Shown piece by piece: positions 52,448 to 63,684 of a stretch of DNA of 64,000 nt. Made by a program: the position numbers and the translations under genes. The DNA is from Valencia hispanica. Taxonomy: Eukaryota; Chordata; Actinopteri; Cyprinodontiformes; Valenciidae. Under the pieces are notes generated by a model. It was given only the letters and a program-made list of their open reading frames with translations. It did no database searches and was not told the origin of the DNA. Position 1 is the first letter of the stretch. Every line of letters begins with the position of its first letter. Where the stretch lies: positions 41,494,001 through 41,558,000 of the forward strand of contig OY747701.1 of NCBI GenBank assembly GCA_963556495.2, given 5' to 3'.

Positions 52448-53194
52448 TCAATTCAATTCAGTTTATTTATATAGCACCGATTCACAACAGATGTAATGTC
52501 AAGGCAATTTACAAGAAAAGTCATTTCTATACAATCATACAAACATTCCAATTAGTTTAAAGTTTTGGTTGGTTTCCTATTCAAGGAATCCCAGCAGATT
52601 GCGTCAAGTTATTGACTTGAGGTTGTGTCCCGTTGATGCAGACTTCCAACCACAGCAATCCCTCATACTGAGCAAGCATGTAGCGACAGTGGAGAGCAAA
52701 AACTCCCTTTAAACAGGAAGAAACCTCCAGCAGAACCAGAACCTGGCTCAGTACAAGCGGCCATCTGCCACGACCCTCTGGGGGTTTGAGAAGACAGAGC
52801 AGAAACACAGAAAAAACAAAATAACTGATGTGAGAGTACTTTCTATATTAAAGAAAGTAAAAAGTTGATCAGGGGGATGGTCAGCCACCGAGACCATCAT
52901 CCCAGTCGATGCCCCCCATCCAACAGGGCATTGTAGCTAAGCAGGATACCAGACCAGGTGTATCTTCCATGGTAGAGAAAAACACTGAGAGAAAACAAAG
53001 TTAAAAGTCGAAATAACAGCATATAATACAATTGGAGAGTAGTAGAAAAGAAAGTAGCACAGTGAAGAAAAGTGGTCAGTCTGTCCTCCAGCAGTCTGAG
53101 CCTATAGCAGCATAACTACAGAGCTAGCTCAGGATAACCTGACCCACTCTAACTAATAAGCTTTATCAAAAAGGAAAGTTTTAAGACCTTAAAA

Positions 53195-53846
53195 CTTGAG
53201 TTTTAAGACCACTGGACGCAGTGGGGTAAATATGTTCTGAGTCCAGCTGTGTTACGGGTTAAAACAACACTTAATATACACGTTATTTTTTATACCGATG
53301 GCTTGCCATACCGGGGGATCTGAGCGGCCGGGTGGCGCTGCAGTGTACTGTGCTGACTGGTTGCCTGCTGTGTGAGCTCTGAGACGGGAGAGCGCCCCGC
53401 TGCTCGGTAAGAAGAGTAACAATGTTACATGCTTCACCCAAAAGTTTCCAATAACCCCATAAAAATGTGCTAGATTTCCGCTAGTTGTTTTTTTTTTTTA
53501 TAAAAAAAAAGAATTGCTACAGGCATCTAAAAACTCGCCAAATATAGCAGAGTTGGCAACACTGTCGGCAACTCACCATTCCTCCTCACCTCACCCTCCC
53601 CACCACGATGGAAGGCATTCATCTTCTGATGAGTTTACAGCCAACCGATTCAAGGTGTGGTTAACCACGAACAACTCAAGCACAAGAAGCCCAGTGCATA
53701 AAACGGGTTTTATTTAAAGGGAACTTGCATGCAGAAACTGTAAAATTAAAGATAAAAAATTAGATTAACGCGATTAAAAAACATAACGCGCTAAATATGC
53801 CTGTAATTAATTGATTGCAATTAACGCGATAATTTGACACCCCTAC
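53195..53846. mobile_element. Insertion inside the L2 copy B 3' region (hAT-like end)
   Basis: The L2 3' sequence breaks at about 53,195 (agaccttaaaac) and resumes at about 53,847 (cttaaaagtagagtg), suggesting an imperfect 8-bp duplication cttaaaa(c/g). The inserted segment ends '...aatttgacacccct' on its right, the complement of an hAT-like AGGGGTGTCAAATT start, preceded by repeated 'ttaacgcgat' units. The left terminus is not a clear partner, so the insert may be truncated or composite. The class call is inference. Confidence 0.45.
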
Positions 53847-54136
53847 TTAAAAGTAGAGTGTCTGCCTCATGGACTAAAACTGGGAGCTGGTTCCACAAGA
53901 GAGGAGTTAGGTTCTACAGTTCTCTCCTATGCTGCCTCACTAACATGAAAAACAAGCAGTCATGTTTGGGAGGATGCCAATGATTTTATTTTTAATAGAA
54001 TTATTTAATTAATGAAGAATCCCATAAAGTCATCACTACTAAGAGCTGGGGGAATAGTTGGCTCAACAGAGCTATGACTGAGTTTGACAACTGTACTAAA
54101 AAGAAACCTAGGATTGTTCTTATTCACCTCTATTAA

Positions 54137-55034
54137 TTATGAAAAATGTGCTGTTCTAGCTTGTTGAAGGGTCTTTTTATACAACAGTAGACTGTTTTTC
54201 CAGGTTAAATAGGAAACCTCTAGGTGCGTAGAGCGCCATTTTCTCTCCAATTTCCTAGTATTCTGCTTTAAAGTACGCAGCTCTGCATTAAACCAGAGAG
54301 TCAGCCTCCTATGGGTAATTACTTTCATTTTTAAGGGGGCTAACACTATCTAATGCTATGAACCAGACCATCAATTTCTGAAGAGTTAGCGATGGAATTG
54401 CTGCCCTCCACTGTGTTACTCTGAGACACTGAGGAAAGTAAGAATGGGAGAGAATCTTTAAAACTTGTTACAGCATTGTCTGATAAAGCTCTACTATAAT
54501 GAAATTTTCTTTCAGATTTAAGATGGTCAGTTAAAGTAAATTCAAAAGTTATCAAAAAGTGGTTAGACAGAACCGGGTTATGTGGGTGGACTTTTATTTC
54601 CTCACACTCAATACCTTATGTCAGTAGAAGGTCCAAAGTGTGTTTACCCGAGTGGGTGGGTCCCTGTACTTTATCAGTAATACTAAATCAGATAAAAAAT
54701 GTGAGATCTGATCCAAGAATTGAAAGTAAGGGCCTGGGGGACGGTACAAAACAACAAACAAAAATGGTCTTAATGTTTTGTAACTTGGATGAGGAAAAAT
54801 AAGGGTTAGATGTTCAAAAGAACTGTACCTATTAATTAATCTGGGATTATTTAGTGAGTCAGAATGAAAAATGGTTGGAACTTCTCCTCGCCCAGTACTT
54901 CTAGGAATGTGAAAATCTAAATAATTGGAAGGAGTTGACTCATTTATACTGACATAATCCTCCTCCTGCAAACAGGTTTCTGTGAGACAAAACAGATTAA
55001 TTTGACTATCACAAATCAAGTCATTTACTAACAA
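54137..55034 (-). pseudogene. L2 APE endonuclease and pre-RT linker (copy B)
   Basis: A 137-residue frame (55,034-54,621) matches the N-terminal half of the L2 endonuclease, the enzyme that nicks target DNA: LVNDLICDSQINLFCLTETC, DYVSINESTPSN, FHIPRSTGRGEVPTIF, FVVLYRPPGPYFQFL. It breaks before the GDFN block. Linker fragments follow at 54,555-54,346 and 54,346-54,137 (RRLTLWFNAELRTLKQNTRK, then LERKWRSTHLEV). The GRGGGVA motif is altered to GRGEVPT. Confidence 0.8.
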
Positions 55035-55280
55035 AGTCTTTCAGGAGAAAGATCTTATGTTTAATAAACCACATTTAACAGTTTTATTTTTCTGTTTACT
55101 CAAAGTCGTATTAATCTTTATATTTTCATGATTTGCTTTTCTTAGGTTAAACTTTAATCCATTTGATTTTGGACTTGGGCAAGACACTGTCTCTGTGGAG
55201 TAATGGGTGGGTAACAGTACAGAAGCTGCAGAGAGGTGGGTTAAACTATGACTCTGCTTCCTGGTCTGGATCCTGTGTTG

Positions 55281-56126
55281 TCAGTGATTTGGAGGACTAA
55301 TAAATTTGGGCAAATTCCTAGAAAGAAGAACTGCTCCATCCAAAGTGGGATAGATGCAGTCTCTCCGGATCAGAGCAGGTTTTCTCCAAAATGTTTGCCA
55401 GTTATCAATGTAGCCCACATCGTTTGAAGGACACCACCTAAACAACCATTGGTGGAATGACAGGATGCGGCTAAACATGTTGTCACTAGTCTGATTGGGC
55501 AGGGGACCAGAAAAGATTACAGAGTCCGACATTGTTTTGGCAAACTTGCACACCGAAGCAATACTCATTTTAGTGACCTCTGATTGGCGTAACCGGGTGT
55601 CATTACCGCCAGCGTGAATAACAATCTTACTATATTTACGGTCATTCTTGCCAGCAGTTTCAGGTAGGATTTGATGTCGCCCATTATGGCCCCTGGCAAA
55701 CATTTGACCGTGGTCAATGGTGTCTCTAATGTCCCGTTTCTGACTATGGAGCTGAGCGGGGAAAATCTGTTGGTGGTGACCCATGGGCTGGGTTCTGGAA
55801 CAATGCTTCCTATGTCTTGTCACCCAGCCGGCCTGAGGTGCCGGCTGCGCGGGTTCTACTGGAGGATGGCTAGGGAGTTCTGTCCTTGTTGGCTCCGCGC
55901 TGGCTAATGGGCCTCGGCTATTTGCTGGTTTTTCAACAACCCGGAGCCGGGCCTCTAATTCCGATACCCTCCCCACAAAAGGTACGAAAATGTTACATTT
56001 ATTACAGTTACTATTGTCACTGTAGGAGGCAGAGAAGTAGCTAAACATCTGACACAGAGAGCAAGAGGCAGGAGAAGATTTAGGCTGAGATTGAGAGGTA
56101 GAAGGAGAGATAAGAGGAGTAGCCAT
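55281..56126 (-). pseudogene. L2 ORF1 with degenerate SGNH-esterase domain (copy B)
   Basis: An open frame of 281 codons starting MATPLISPSTSQSQPKSSPA. Residues 20-65 hold CSLCQMF and CNKCNIFV clusters and a short coiled coil (VSELEARLRVVEK). A Pro-rich linker follows, then an esterase-like part (about 165-275) with IVIHAGGNDTRLRQSEVTK, SGPLPNQT, IDNWQTFWRKPAL and LDGAVLLSRNLPKF. L2 ORF1 proteins bind RNA and carry an SGNH hydrolase of unclear role. Here the nucleophile block is lost or scrambled, and the DGLHP-type catalytic motif of this family reads DCIYP, so the catalytic His appears replaced. The frame is open but the enzyme is probably inactive. Confidence 0.75.
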
Positions 56127-56160
56127 AGCGGCAATGAAGCTAAGCTAAGAGTGATATATT

Positions 56161-57079
56161 TCAAGGATGTATTTATGGTAATTTGGATCATTGTTGCTTG
56201 ATGAAGAAAGAAAATTGGATCTCATATAGGACCAACAGAAAAGTAGTTTCATTGCAGAAATCTCAGCCTACAGAAAAGTAAGTAAGTAAGTAAGTATAGG
56301 GGAAATTCGGCTGTAACAGCAGCAAAGTGAATACAAGTGACAGTAAATGTGCATGTATAGTTGTGCAGTAAAAAGTAAAAAAGTAAATGTATTATTTACA
56401 AGAAGTTAACTGTAAATAAACTGAGAAAAACAGATGTGCAAATAGCAGCCGCAGAAATGTTAATTACATATGACACATTACATGTGTTGGCAAGTATGCA
56501 ACGCTAGTGATGATTCACCTATCCAATTAGAGAAGTTAAAAAATATATTTTTTTACATTTGGTCCAAAATTCTCCCTCACAAACAGCTGCCTGTCAGTTC
56601 AATAAGCTCTGTCCTTATCATTTCTTTGCTTGTACTGCTCTCTAGCCTCCTTCATTCATCGTCCCTTTCTTGTATCAGCTCTCACCGAGCTACAAACTTG
56701 TTTCACCCTCTCTTAGTTGTTTGACACCTCTCTCCCACCTGAGAATCTCTATGTCAAGACAAATTGGCTGAGACTCACATCTTTTTCTCTCTTCCTCTGT
56801 CTGCTCACCACTCAACCGAAGAGAGGTAGACCAGGCAAAAAAAAGATAAGATAGTATAATGCGAAGAGCGGGAGGATGGGAAAAAACACACTGGAAGAAA
56901 GACACAAATGTTAAAAAGGAAGATGTCATAATTAAAGCAAAAAGAAAGCTGAGCAAAATACGTTCCTACTGCAGGGGCAAAAACGCCATTTTGTTTTTGA
57001 AGACACCAGCGGCATGGACTAAAAGAAGTTGTTTTTGGTGGCAAATAGGGGCAACCGATTAGATTAAGTTAAGCTACGC
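56161..57079. other. Non-coding DNA
   Basis: Unique sequence with a short (AAGT)n tract at about 56,277-56,297. No genes recognised. Confidence 0.5.
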
Positions 57080-57640
57080 AGCTGAAACCAGATATTTACA
57101 CACATTGTTGTTGTCAGCCTACTTTTACCTTAAAAAGTGTTAATACCAATATATTGTGTATCCCTAGTTTAAAGTTTGCCAAAAGCCATGCAAGGGACAC
57201 ATCAATCATCAGAAAGAAGGTGCTCAGGTCAGATGAGATCAAAGTAAAACTTTTTATCCAACATGCAAAAAGCTATGTGAATGGAAACAAACACTCAGAT
57301 CATCTCAGCTATGAAGCTTGCTAGTGGTAGCTTCGTGTTGTGGTTTTGATCTTTTTCCAGCAAGGACTGGGGAGTTGGTCAGAGTTTAGGAATAAAAGGG
57401 ATTGTACTAAATACTGGGCACTCCTGGACGAAAACCTGTTCAAGGCTGCAAAGGATCTAAGATTGTGGTGGAGTTTCACCTTCCATCTGGACAACAAGCC
57501 CAAACATACAGCCAGAGCTACAATGTAATACTTTAGATCGAGGCATAGTAATGTGATAGAATGGCCTAGACCTAAATCTATTTGAGTACTGACATTTACA
57601 ACATCCTAATAATGAACAACTATGCTAACTCTCACAATAC
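57080..57640 (+). pseudogene. Degenerate Tc1-like transposase fragment
   Basis: The plus strand carries decayed but ordered Tc1 blocks: 'catcagaaagaaggtgctcag', 'catgcaaaaagctatgtg', then 'agcaaggactggggagttgg', and 'catctggacaacaagcccaa' followed by 'acatacagccagagctacaatg' (57,340-57,528). The catalytic block reads FHLDNKPKHTARATM and then meets a stop; a following 'gaatggcctagacctaaatc' corresponds to the EWP-x-SPDLNP region. The start near 57,080 (gctgaaaccagatatttaca) resembles an inverted-repeat end. No intact frame, no target duplication. Confidence 0.75.
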
Positions 57641-59400
57641 ACAAAAACGTGTTCAAATTAATCATTATTTGAAAATCAAAATGAGATCTGATTTCAAATC
57701 CATTTATTAGGTAAATTTGTGTATAGTCTATTTATGTGCCCTGTGTGAAGGTCTTCTTGCAGATGTGTTTATAGGTTACCCAATATGTAGGAATAATTGT
57801 TTTATCATTATCTTAGGTTGTTTGCACCATTGATAATTCAGTGAACTATGTTCAATTGGGGAACAAAATTGCAAAAAAATTTCAACTAAATTGGTGCCAT
57901 TTGCTTTCACATTGCACTTTGTCAAATGAGCCAAATCTTTTAAGCCTTATGTTTACCTCCTCGCCTGTCGCGGCGCTACTAGCAAATGTGCCAGACAAAT
58001 ACGTTGCAGCAATGGGCTAAGCATGAGCAGAGAATGAGGCAGAGCTGTTGTTGTGCAGTTGTTTTGGTTGTATTTACAAAGAATGCCCTACTTGGCACTC
58101 ACATGTACAATTGAACCGCACCAGAGCTCACTTTGACCTAGCCGAGACCTAGGGGTTAGATGTACCAGAGTTTGCTTTTTGGTCTGCATCAGAGTTTGAT
58201 TGAGTATTCATGCCTCCCCAAACGAATCGAACTTTCCGGGCAAACAAATTAGAGTTTCATTAAAGTGTACTAAAAAGGCTGGTATGAATGTTCCCTAGAA
58301 GTTTTGAAAAGCTAATTTTTAATAAAACTTGATTTTCTAGAACTCTTTCAAATATCTTAAAACAGATTCAGAAAGGCACTGCACATGTCAAAGATTTTCA
58401 CACTCACAAGAACTGTTACAAAATCATGCAGACATCACATAAGCAAACGTGGTTTCTCTGTTGCAAACCTGTACTTTTTCTAACACACTTTCAACACATA
58501 CAAACATCTTCACACCCTCTCACAAACACACACGCATTTCCACACCCGGGCCTATAGCATTGCGACAAAGAGATCAGAGAGACGGGCAGAAAATAATAGA
58601 ATCTTCATCCCAGTAATCCATATTCATTCTTCTCATCCCTCCTCGCCTCATTCGTCCTGCCCTGCACGCCACGCTTCCCTGTATCTGACATTCAAATGAG
58701 TTGTCTTTTCTCCCTTGTTAGACACACACACACACACACACGCACACACATAAACGTTCACTCTCTCTTTGTTTCTCTCCCTCTCTCATGCATGCACACA
58801 AACACAAGGATACTCATCCACTTTCTTAGATACTTTCTGCCCCGTTGCACCCGTGATGGCAAATTGAGCGCCTCCCATCTCTCTCCCTCACCCTCTCTTC
58901 GGTGACTCCTCTCATCTTTCCTCCATCTTCTTCTCCCTTCCCGACACCTCCAGGCCGTTTCCCCCTCTCTGTGATTTTACTACAGGCAAGTACGGCTGGA
59001 TCACAGGCAGTGGTGTAGGAAGCTTTTCAAAACTGTGGGGGATGCGAGTCGGATTGTAACTTTCAAAAAGTGCGGGGGGATTTACGAGCTACCTAGACAA
59101 GGTCTATCTCTTAAAATCTAATGTGAAATGTTTTTTCACACATCAGTCAAGAAATATATAGACGTATGAACTAAAATCCACAATGTTAGCGAATTGAATA
59201 TTCTTAGGCTACCAGGTACAAGTGTGTATTTGATCATGTTCTCTGATGTTTTTCTCAAATCGTTTTGTTTTGTATTTCTGCCACTAGGTGCAGCATTTTG
59301 ATCTGCTGGCTGTGATTGGTTCTTTTTCATCTAATATTGTCTTTTTCTTTTTTTGTAATAACAGAATATTTAAAAATGGAGCTCATAAAAAAGAAAAAGC
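57641..59400. other. Non-coding DNA
   Basis: Mostly unique sequence. A repeat-like GC-richer block lies at 57,960-58,300 and another short repeat-like phrase at 59,010-59,080 (ggtgtaggaagcttttcaaa). A (CA)n tract sits at about 58,722-58,752. No genes recognised. Confidence 0.45.
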
Positions 59401-59588
59401 TTTATTTCTATTTGATGTCCTAAAATGTTGTTACCTTGGAATATGAATCTGTGTGCAAGGATTTTTTAAATCCGTTCCCTCAGTGTGCAGAAATTATAGG
59501 TACGGTTTCGGCATGCTGGTCTCCAAGACCACCAACTGTGGTTAAGTGGAAATAACCGGCCAACGTTTGCACTCTCCTAACCATAAAA
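59401..59588 (+). repeat. Left arm of a large imperfect inverted repeat
   Basis: The reverse complement of this segment aligns with 60,514-60,712 over its whole length with moderate divergence and small gaps. Matched blocks include CAGCATGC[CT]GAAA, GCAAACGT[CT], GGTTATTTC, CCAAGG[TG]AAC[AG]ACATTTT and CATCAAAT. The arms are separated by about 925 bp. They may be terminal repeats of an undescribed DNA element or two opposed copies of one repeat. Confidence 0.7.
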
Positions 59589-60513
59589 AATTTCTTTATG
59601 ACAAATCTATTGCTTTTACATACATATATCCATAATAAATATTTTATCATTCTACAATAGATCTTTGGAGACGGATTCAAATGACCTCATAATACCAATC
59701 CGGGATATGCTGTCTCATCTTCAGAAAAACATTTCTCCCAGATCCTCAGAGGAGACAACAAACTCTCTTTGAATTTTGTTAAATAAGCATATATACTATA
59801 ACCAGAAAAAGAAAATCATGATTTTACTATTTTTTTAATATTTTGAAACAGGCCCAGGTAAATTGTGTCATAATAATTATCCAAAATAGGCTCATTTCTA
59901 TATGTCCATTTTTAGCCTATCATCAAAATACACTCTGTTATTTTGTGGCATTATCAACAGAAACATAATTCTTATGAACACAGTGTTTTTGTTATTGAAC
60001 AAACTTTTCAAATGTAAAAATAACTCAAAGACATCTTTTTTACAAGATAGAATAAATGTTATATATATATATAAAACAGTTATCTATCAAATAAATTTAT
60101 ACGTCTTCACTGCTAATTAATAATGCAAAAACTTGTTAGACTTTAACTATTACAATAATCGGACACCCACACACTGGACAGTCCCACTCTGTTCTCTTTA
60201 GATCTGTCGGTTCAGCTGGATCCTTCTGCAGCCACTGAGAATATTACCACAGACTGCAGCTATCACATTGAATATGTAAATGTTCCTCACAACAGTGAAA
60301 TCTGTCAACAACATCATGACTGCATGCTATGTAATTTTATGTTAGTAAAATTTTGAAGTACTTACTATGGATATAGCATATGTAGCTATGTGAAAGTAAT
60401 AGGTTTGTCATAAATGTAAATTTTTATGGTTATGCTTCTCATTTTCTCTTCATTTCTGTGTTTTTGCCTGCTAGGGCACTAATTCTGTGACCATAATCTA
60501 CTATGTATGTGCG

Positions 60514-60712
60514 AAGCTAATTTTTAAAAGAGAGCAAACGTCAGCTGGTTATTTCAAAGTTTTGGCTCTCTTGACTGCAGGCTGTGGTCCCGGAGAGCAG
60601 CATGCTGAAATCATACCCAATTGTTCTCCAAAACAAGGAAATGGATTGAGAAATGTGTGCGTCAATTCATAAACCAAGGGAACGACATTTTGCGGCATCA
60701 AATTATATTTTC
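60514..60712 (-). repeat. Right arm of the large imperfect inverted repeat
   Basis: Pairs with 59,401-59,588. Slightly longer because of a small insertion around 60,556-60,580. No target duplication could be found outside the arms. Confidence 0.7.
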
Positions 60713-61088
60713 AGCACAGAGCGCATACACGAGATACAGGAGGGGCGGAGGAGTGAAAACCAGGCGAGCACATCTAGCATTCGGAGCAGGAGTTTAGGGC
60801 ACCAAAAGATACAAACATATGGCGTCACACCACGAAAATAGTGTTTGTTCACATAGAAATATGTGCTTTCATTAGTCTAACTGCGCTCTCAGGTAAGGGC
60901 AACAGTTTTAAAGCCATACAGTTTTTTAGGAAAACTGTTGGAAAAGTGTGGGTGTTAAATCACCCACATCACCCACATCCCCCACGGTTGCGACGCCCAT
61001 GATCACAGGCCAATGCAGGGAGGGAAAATGCCTTCATGTGCTGAATGGGTCAGAGTGGGACACTCATTCAGACTTCCCACTCACTGCA
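60713..61088. other. Non-coding DNA
   Basis: Unique sequence between the inverted repeat and the TCTA microsatellite; nothing recognised. Confidence 0.5.
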
Positions 61089-61097
61089 ATACATGAC

Positions 61098-61276
<179 letters not shown>

Positions 61277-61522
61277 CTCTCTGTCTGTCTCGTGGTCCTA
61301 TTAGTGGAAGATGGAAGTGTGATAATGGTTACTGTGTGCTAACAGGGAGCGTGCTGCCATGGATGACAAATATTACACACACGCACAAACACGCAACCAT
61401 GCAGGGAGAAAACACTTGGTAGATTTCATCACTACTCGTAATTATGATCCTGTCAGGTTCACAATGTGGCAATCCATAACGACACATGCTCACGTGCACG
61501 CACTCAAACATATGCTCACCAA

Positions 61523-61555
<33 letters not shown>

Positions 61556-62013
61556 GGCATATCATTTCATATGTTATATGCCACACATAGACAAAACACA
61601 GTTCATATGAGGAACGCAAGCAGCCACAAGAAAGCCAAAACAACAACGAAAAAAGATAACAAATCATGTGTGGTGCATTATGAAAGTGATTATCTGTCTT
61701 GTTGTAGCTCAATGGAGGAGAAAAGATTCAAGGAAAGTGCGAAATAGTTGAAACTGTGGAACAAAACTTATTAATAAAAAGAGTTAGTGTTTAAATATGA
61801 GCACAATTTTTTTCTCTCCTTATTTGTCCTACATCTTTATGCCGAGTGAATTAGATCTGGGCACGTGGGCGTGTCTGGTTGAGTGTGTTGGGTTTTTTAA
61901 AGCATGTCCACATATGAGCGTGTTGACATCTGTCTCCACTGTTGACACCTCATGTGTCAGGGGAGCCTATTAGAGACCCTCACAGCCTAACCCCACACCT
62001 GACCCCCACCCTA
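61277..62013. other. Non-coding DNA
   Basis: Unique sequence with a (CA)n tract at about 61,523-61,553. No genes recognised. Confidence 0.5.
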
Positions 62014-62014
62014 A

Positions 62015-62046
<32 letters not shown>

Positions 62047-62102
62047 TGTGTGCGTGGGTGTGTGTGTGTGTGTGTGTGTGTGTACGTGCGTGCGTGCGTG
62101 CG
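62014..62102. repeat. (GT)n / (GTGC)n microsatellite
   Basis: Interrupted GT repeat ending in GTGC tetramers. Confidence 0.95.
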
Positions 62103-63684
62103 AGATTCTTCTTTTTCTGTTGGGTCTAACATCAAACATTTTGTATTCGTTAGGGATAGTATTTAAGGCCATTCTAAAACATGTTAAAGTTCATACTATT
62201 AAGGATGCTTGTGTTAACATCAAATGTATGGTTTTAGTAAAAAAAAAAAAAAAAAAGTGTCTTCAAGTTTTTACAAAGAGATAAAGGAGGGGATAACTCC
62301 TCTTAATTGGCTAGTTTCCCTTTTTTCACTCAATTATTTTGATCAAACATGTTATATTTGTTAGTGTTTGAGGTACAGTATTAATAACAGCCATCAGGAA
62401 ATCTCAGGCAACTTCTGTTGTGGGACATCACTCAAATGTCAGAGATTAGTTCACACTTATTTGGGGTAGTAAAATCTGAATCGCCCACGTTCAGGAGTCT
62501 GCAGATCCAGTGCTCCGAAACTGTGGGCTAAACTTGTTTAGTGCTTGGCATAGCGGCTACCAGAATGATTTCTGTAATAGTGTCTGACAGTCCACTGGAT
62601 GCTCTTAAGCTAAAGGACTCTGAAGAGTTAAAATGGGTTAGAAATGTTTCTTATTCATATCTTGATGCTGCTGGAATAAACAGCACTTTTACCACATGTG
62701 CATACTCTGCAGGCTTGAATGTGCTGAATGTCGGAGAATGTCAGTAGCCAGGTCTTGTACCTCACTCCGCTCTGCATACCCAAGTCTGCATTCAACACCT
62801 AGCTGACAATAAGCACACATACTCTCACACATATGCAATTACACCTAGAAAGCTTTATTTCAGTCTCTTTTCTAAAGTTCAACATTGAGAAACAGTAACT
62901 TAAGATTTATTAACCGTATGGGAATTACTACTGAAGACACCTTAACAAAGCAAAAAAAATAATAACATAATCAGAAACTTCCAAGTTACAAATGTTAATT
63001 TGTCAAAATCACATTGCAACCGTCTTATCAAGCACTACTACACTTATACAAATACCTATTTTATTTTTTCATGGGAAGAATTACCTAAACAGGCTGTCAA
63101 CCACTAATTCCATCCCATCTTTTTTCCTGTCTATTAGCCCTCTGCTTTTTCTTTCAGCGTCATACTCAGCTTACTCCACTTTGTTAGTTTACTCCCTGTT
63201 TCCCCTGCTAACTTTGATTTCCTGTCTGTGCCTCCTCTACTTCTCATGACTAATTCCTTCCAAACCTCTCTCTTCTTCTGTCCCGCTGTCTCTCTCGTTT
63301 CTCTCTACCTCATCCTCACTCTCTCGCTCACGAGTGCACACATCTCGCTCTCTCTGTCTTGTCTCTTCAAACTCGCTCAAGCACAACTAAGCCGGGGGTT
63401 TGAGTCCCAATGAGAGCGGTTAGGGCAATCAGTGCTTTTCACACCCTCTGATGTTCTTAAAAGGTGGAGGGATCAGACGCCCCTGCTGTACTGTCGCACT
63501 TGACACACTGCATACGCGCACGCGTGCACACACGCATGCAGACATGCACAGTATTACAAGCATACATAGACATACTCAGAAAAATAAATCAAACCACATG
63601 TCTACATGCATGCACATGCTCCCTGCTCAGTCAGACATCCACACAACTGCAAGTATTCAAACGCTGCCACACATACACCATGTT
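62103..63684. other. Non-coding DNA
   Basis: AT-rich unique DNA; an A-run at about 62,240-62,256 and pyrimidine-rich CTCTCT stretches at 63,270-63,370. No gene recognised. Confidence 0.5.

Larger units (their letters stand above)
52448..56160 (-). mobile_element. L2-type LINE, copy B, RT deleted
   Basis: Minus-strand LINE running from the ORF1 start (56,126) to a 3' end with TATAAATAAACTGAATTGAA at 52,448. ORF1 with esterase, the APE endonuclease and the pre-RT linker are recognisable. The RT is absent: about 54,130 passes directly into 3' UTR-like sequence. That 3' part (52,448-53,230 and 53,850-53,960) includes the widespread fish phrases 'ctccctttaaacaggaagaa' and 'tgggagctggttccacaaga'. 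A foreign segment interrupts it at about 53,195-53,846. Confidence 0.78.

Noticed and set aside
57960..58300. Possible MITE with 'accagagtttgctttttggtctgc' phrases
   Set aside because: Repeat-like impression only; no ends or duplications visible, so not listed as an element.
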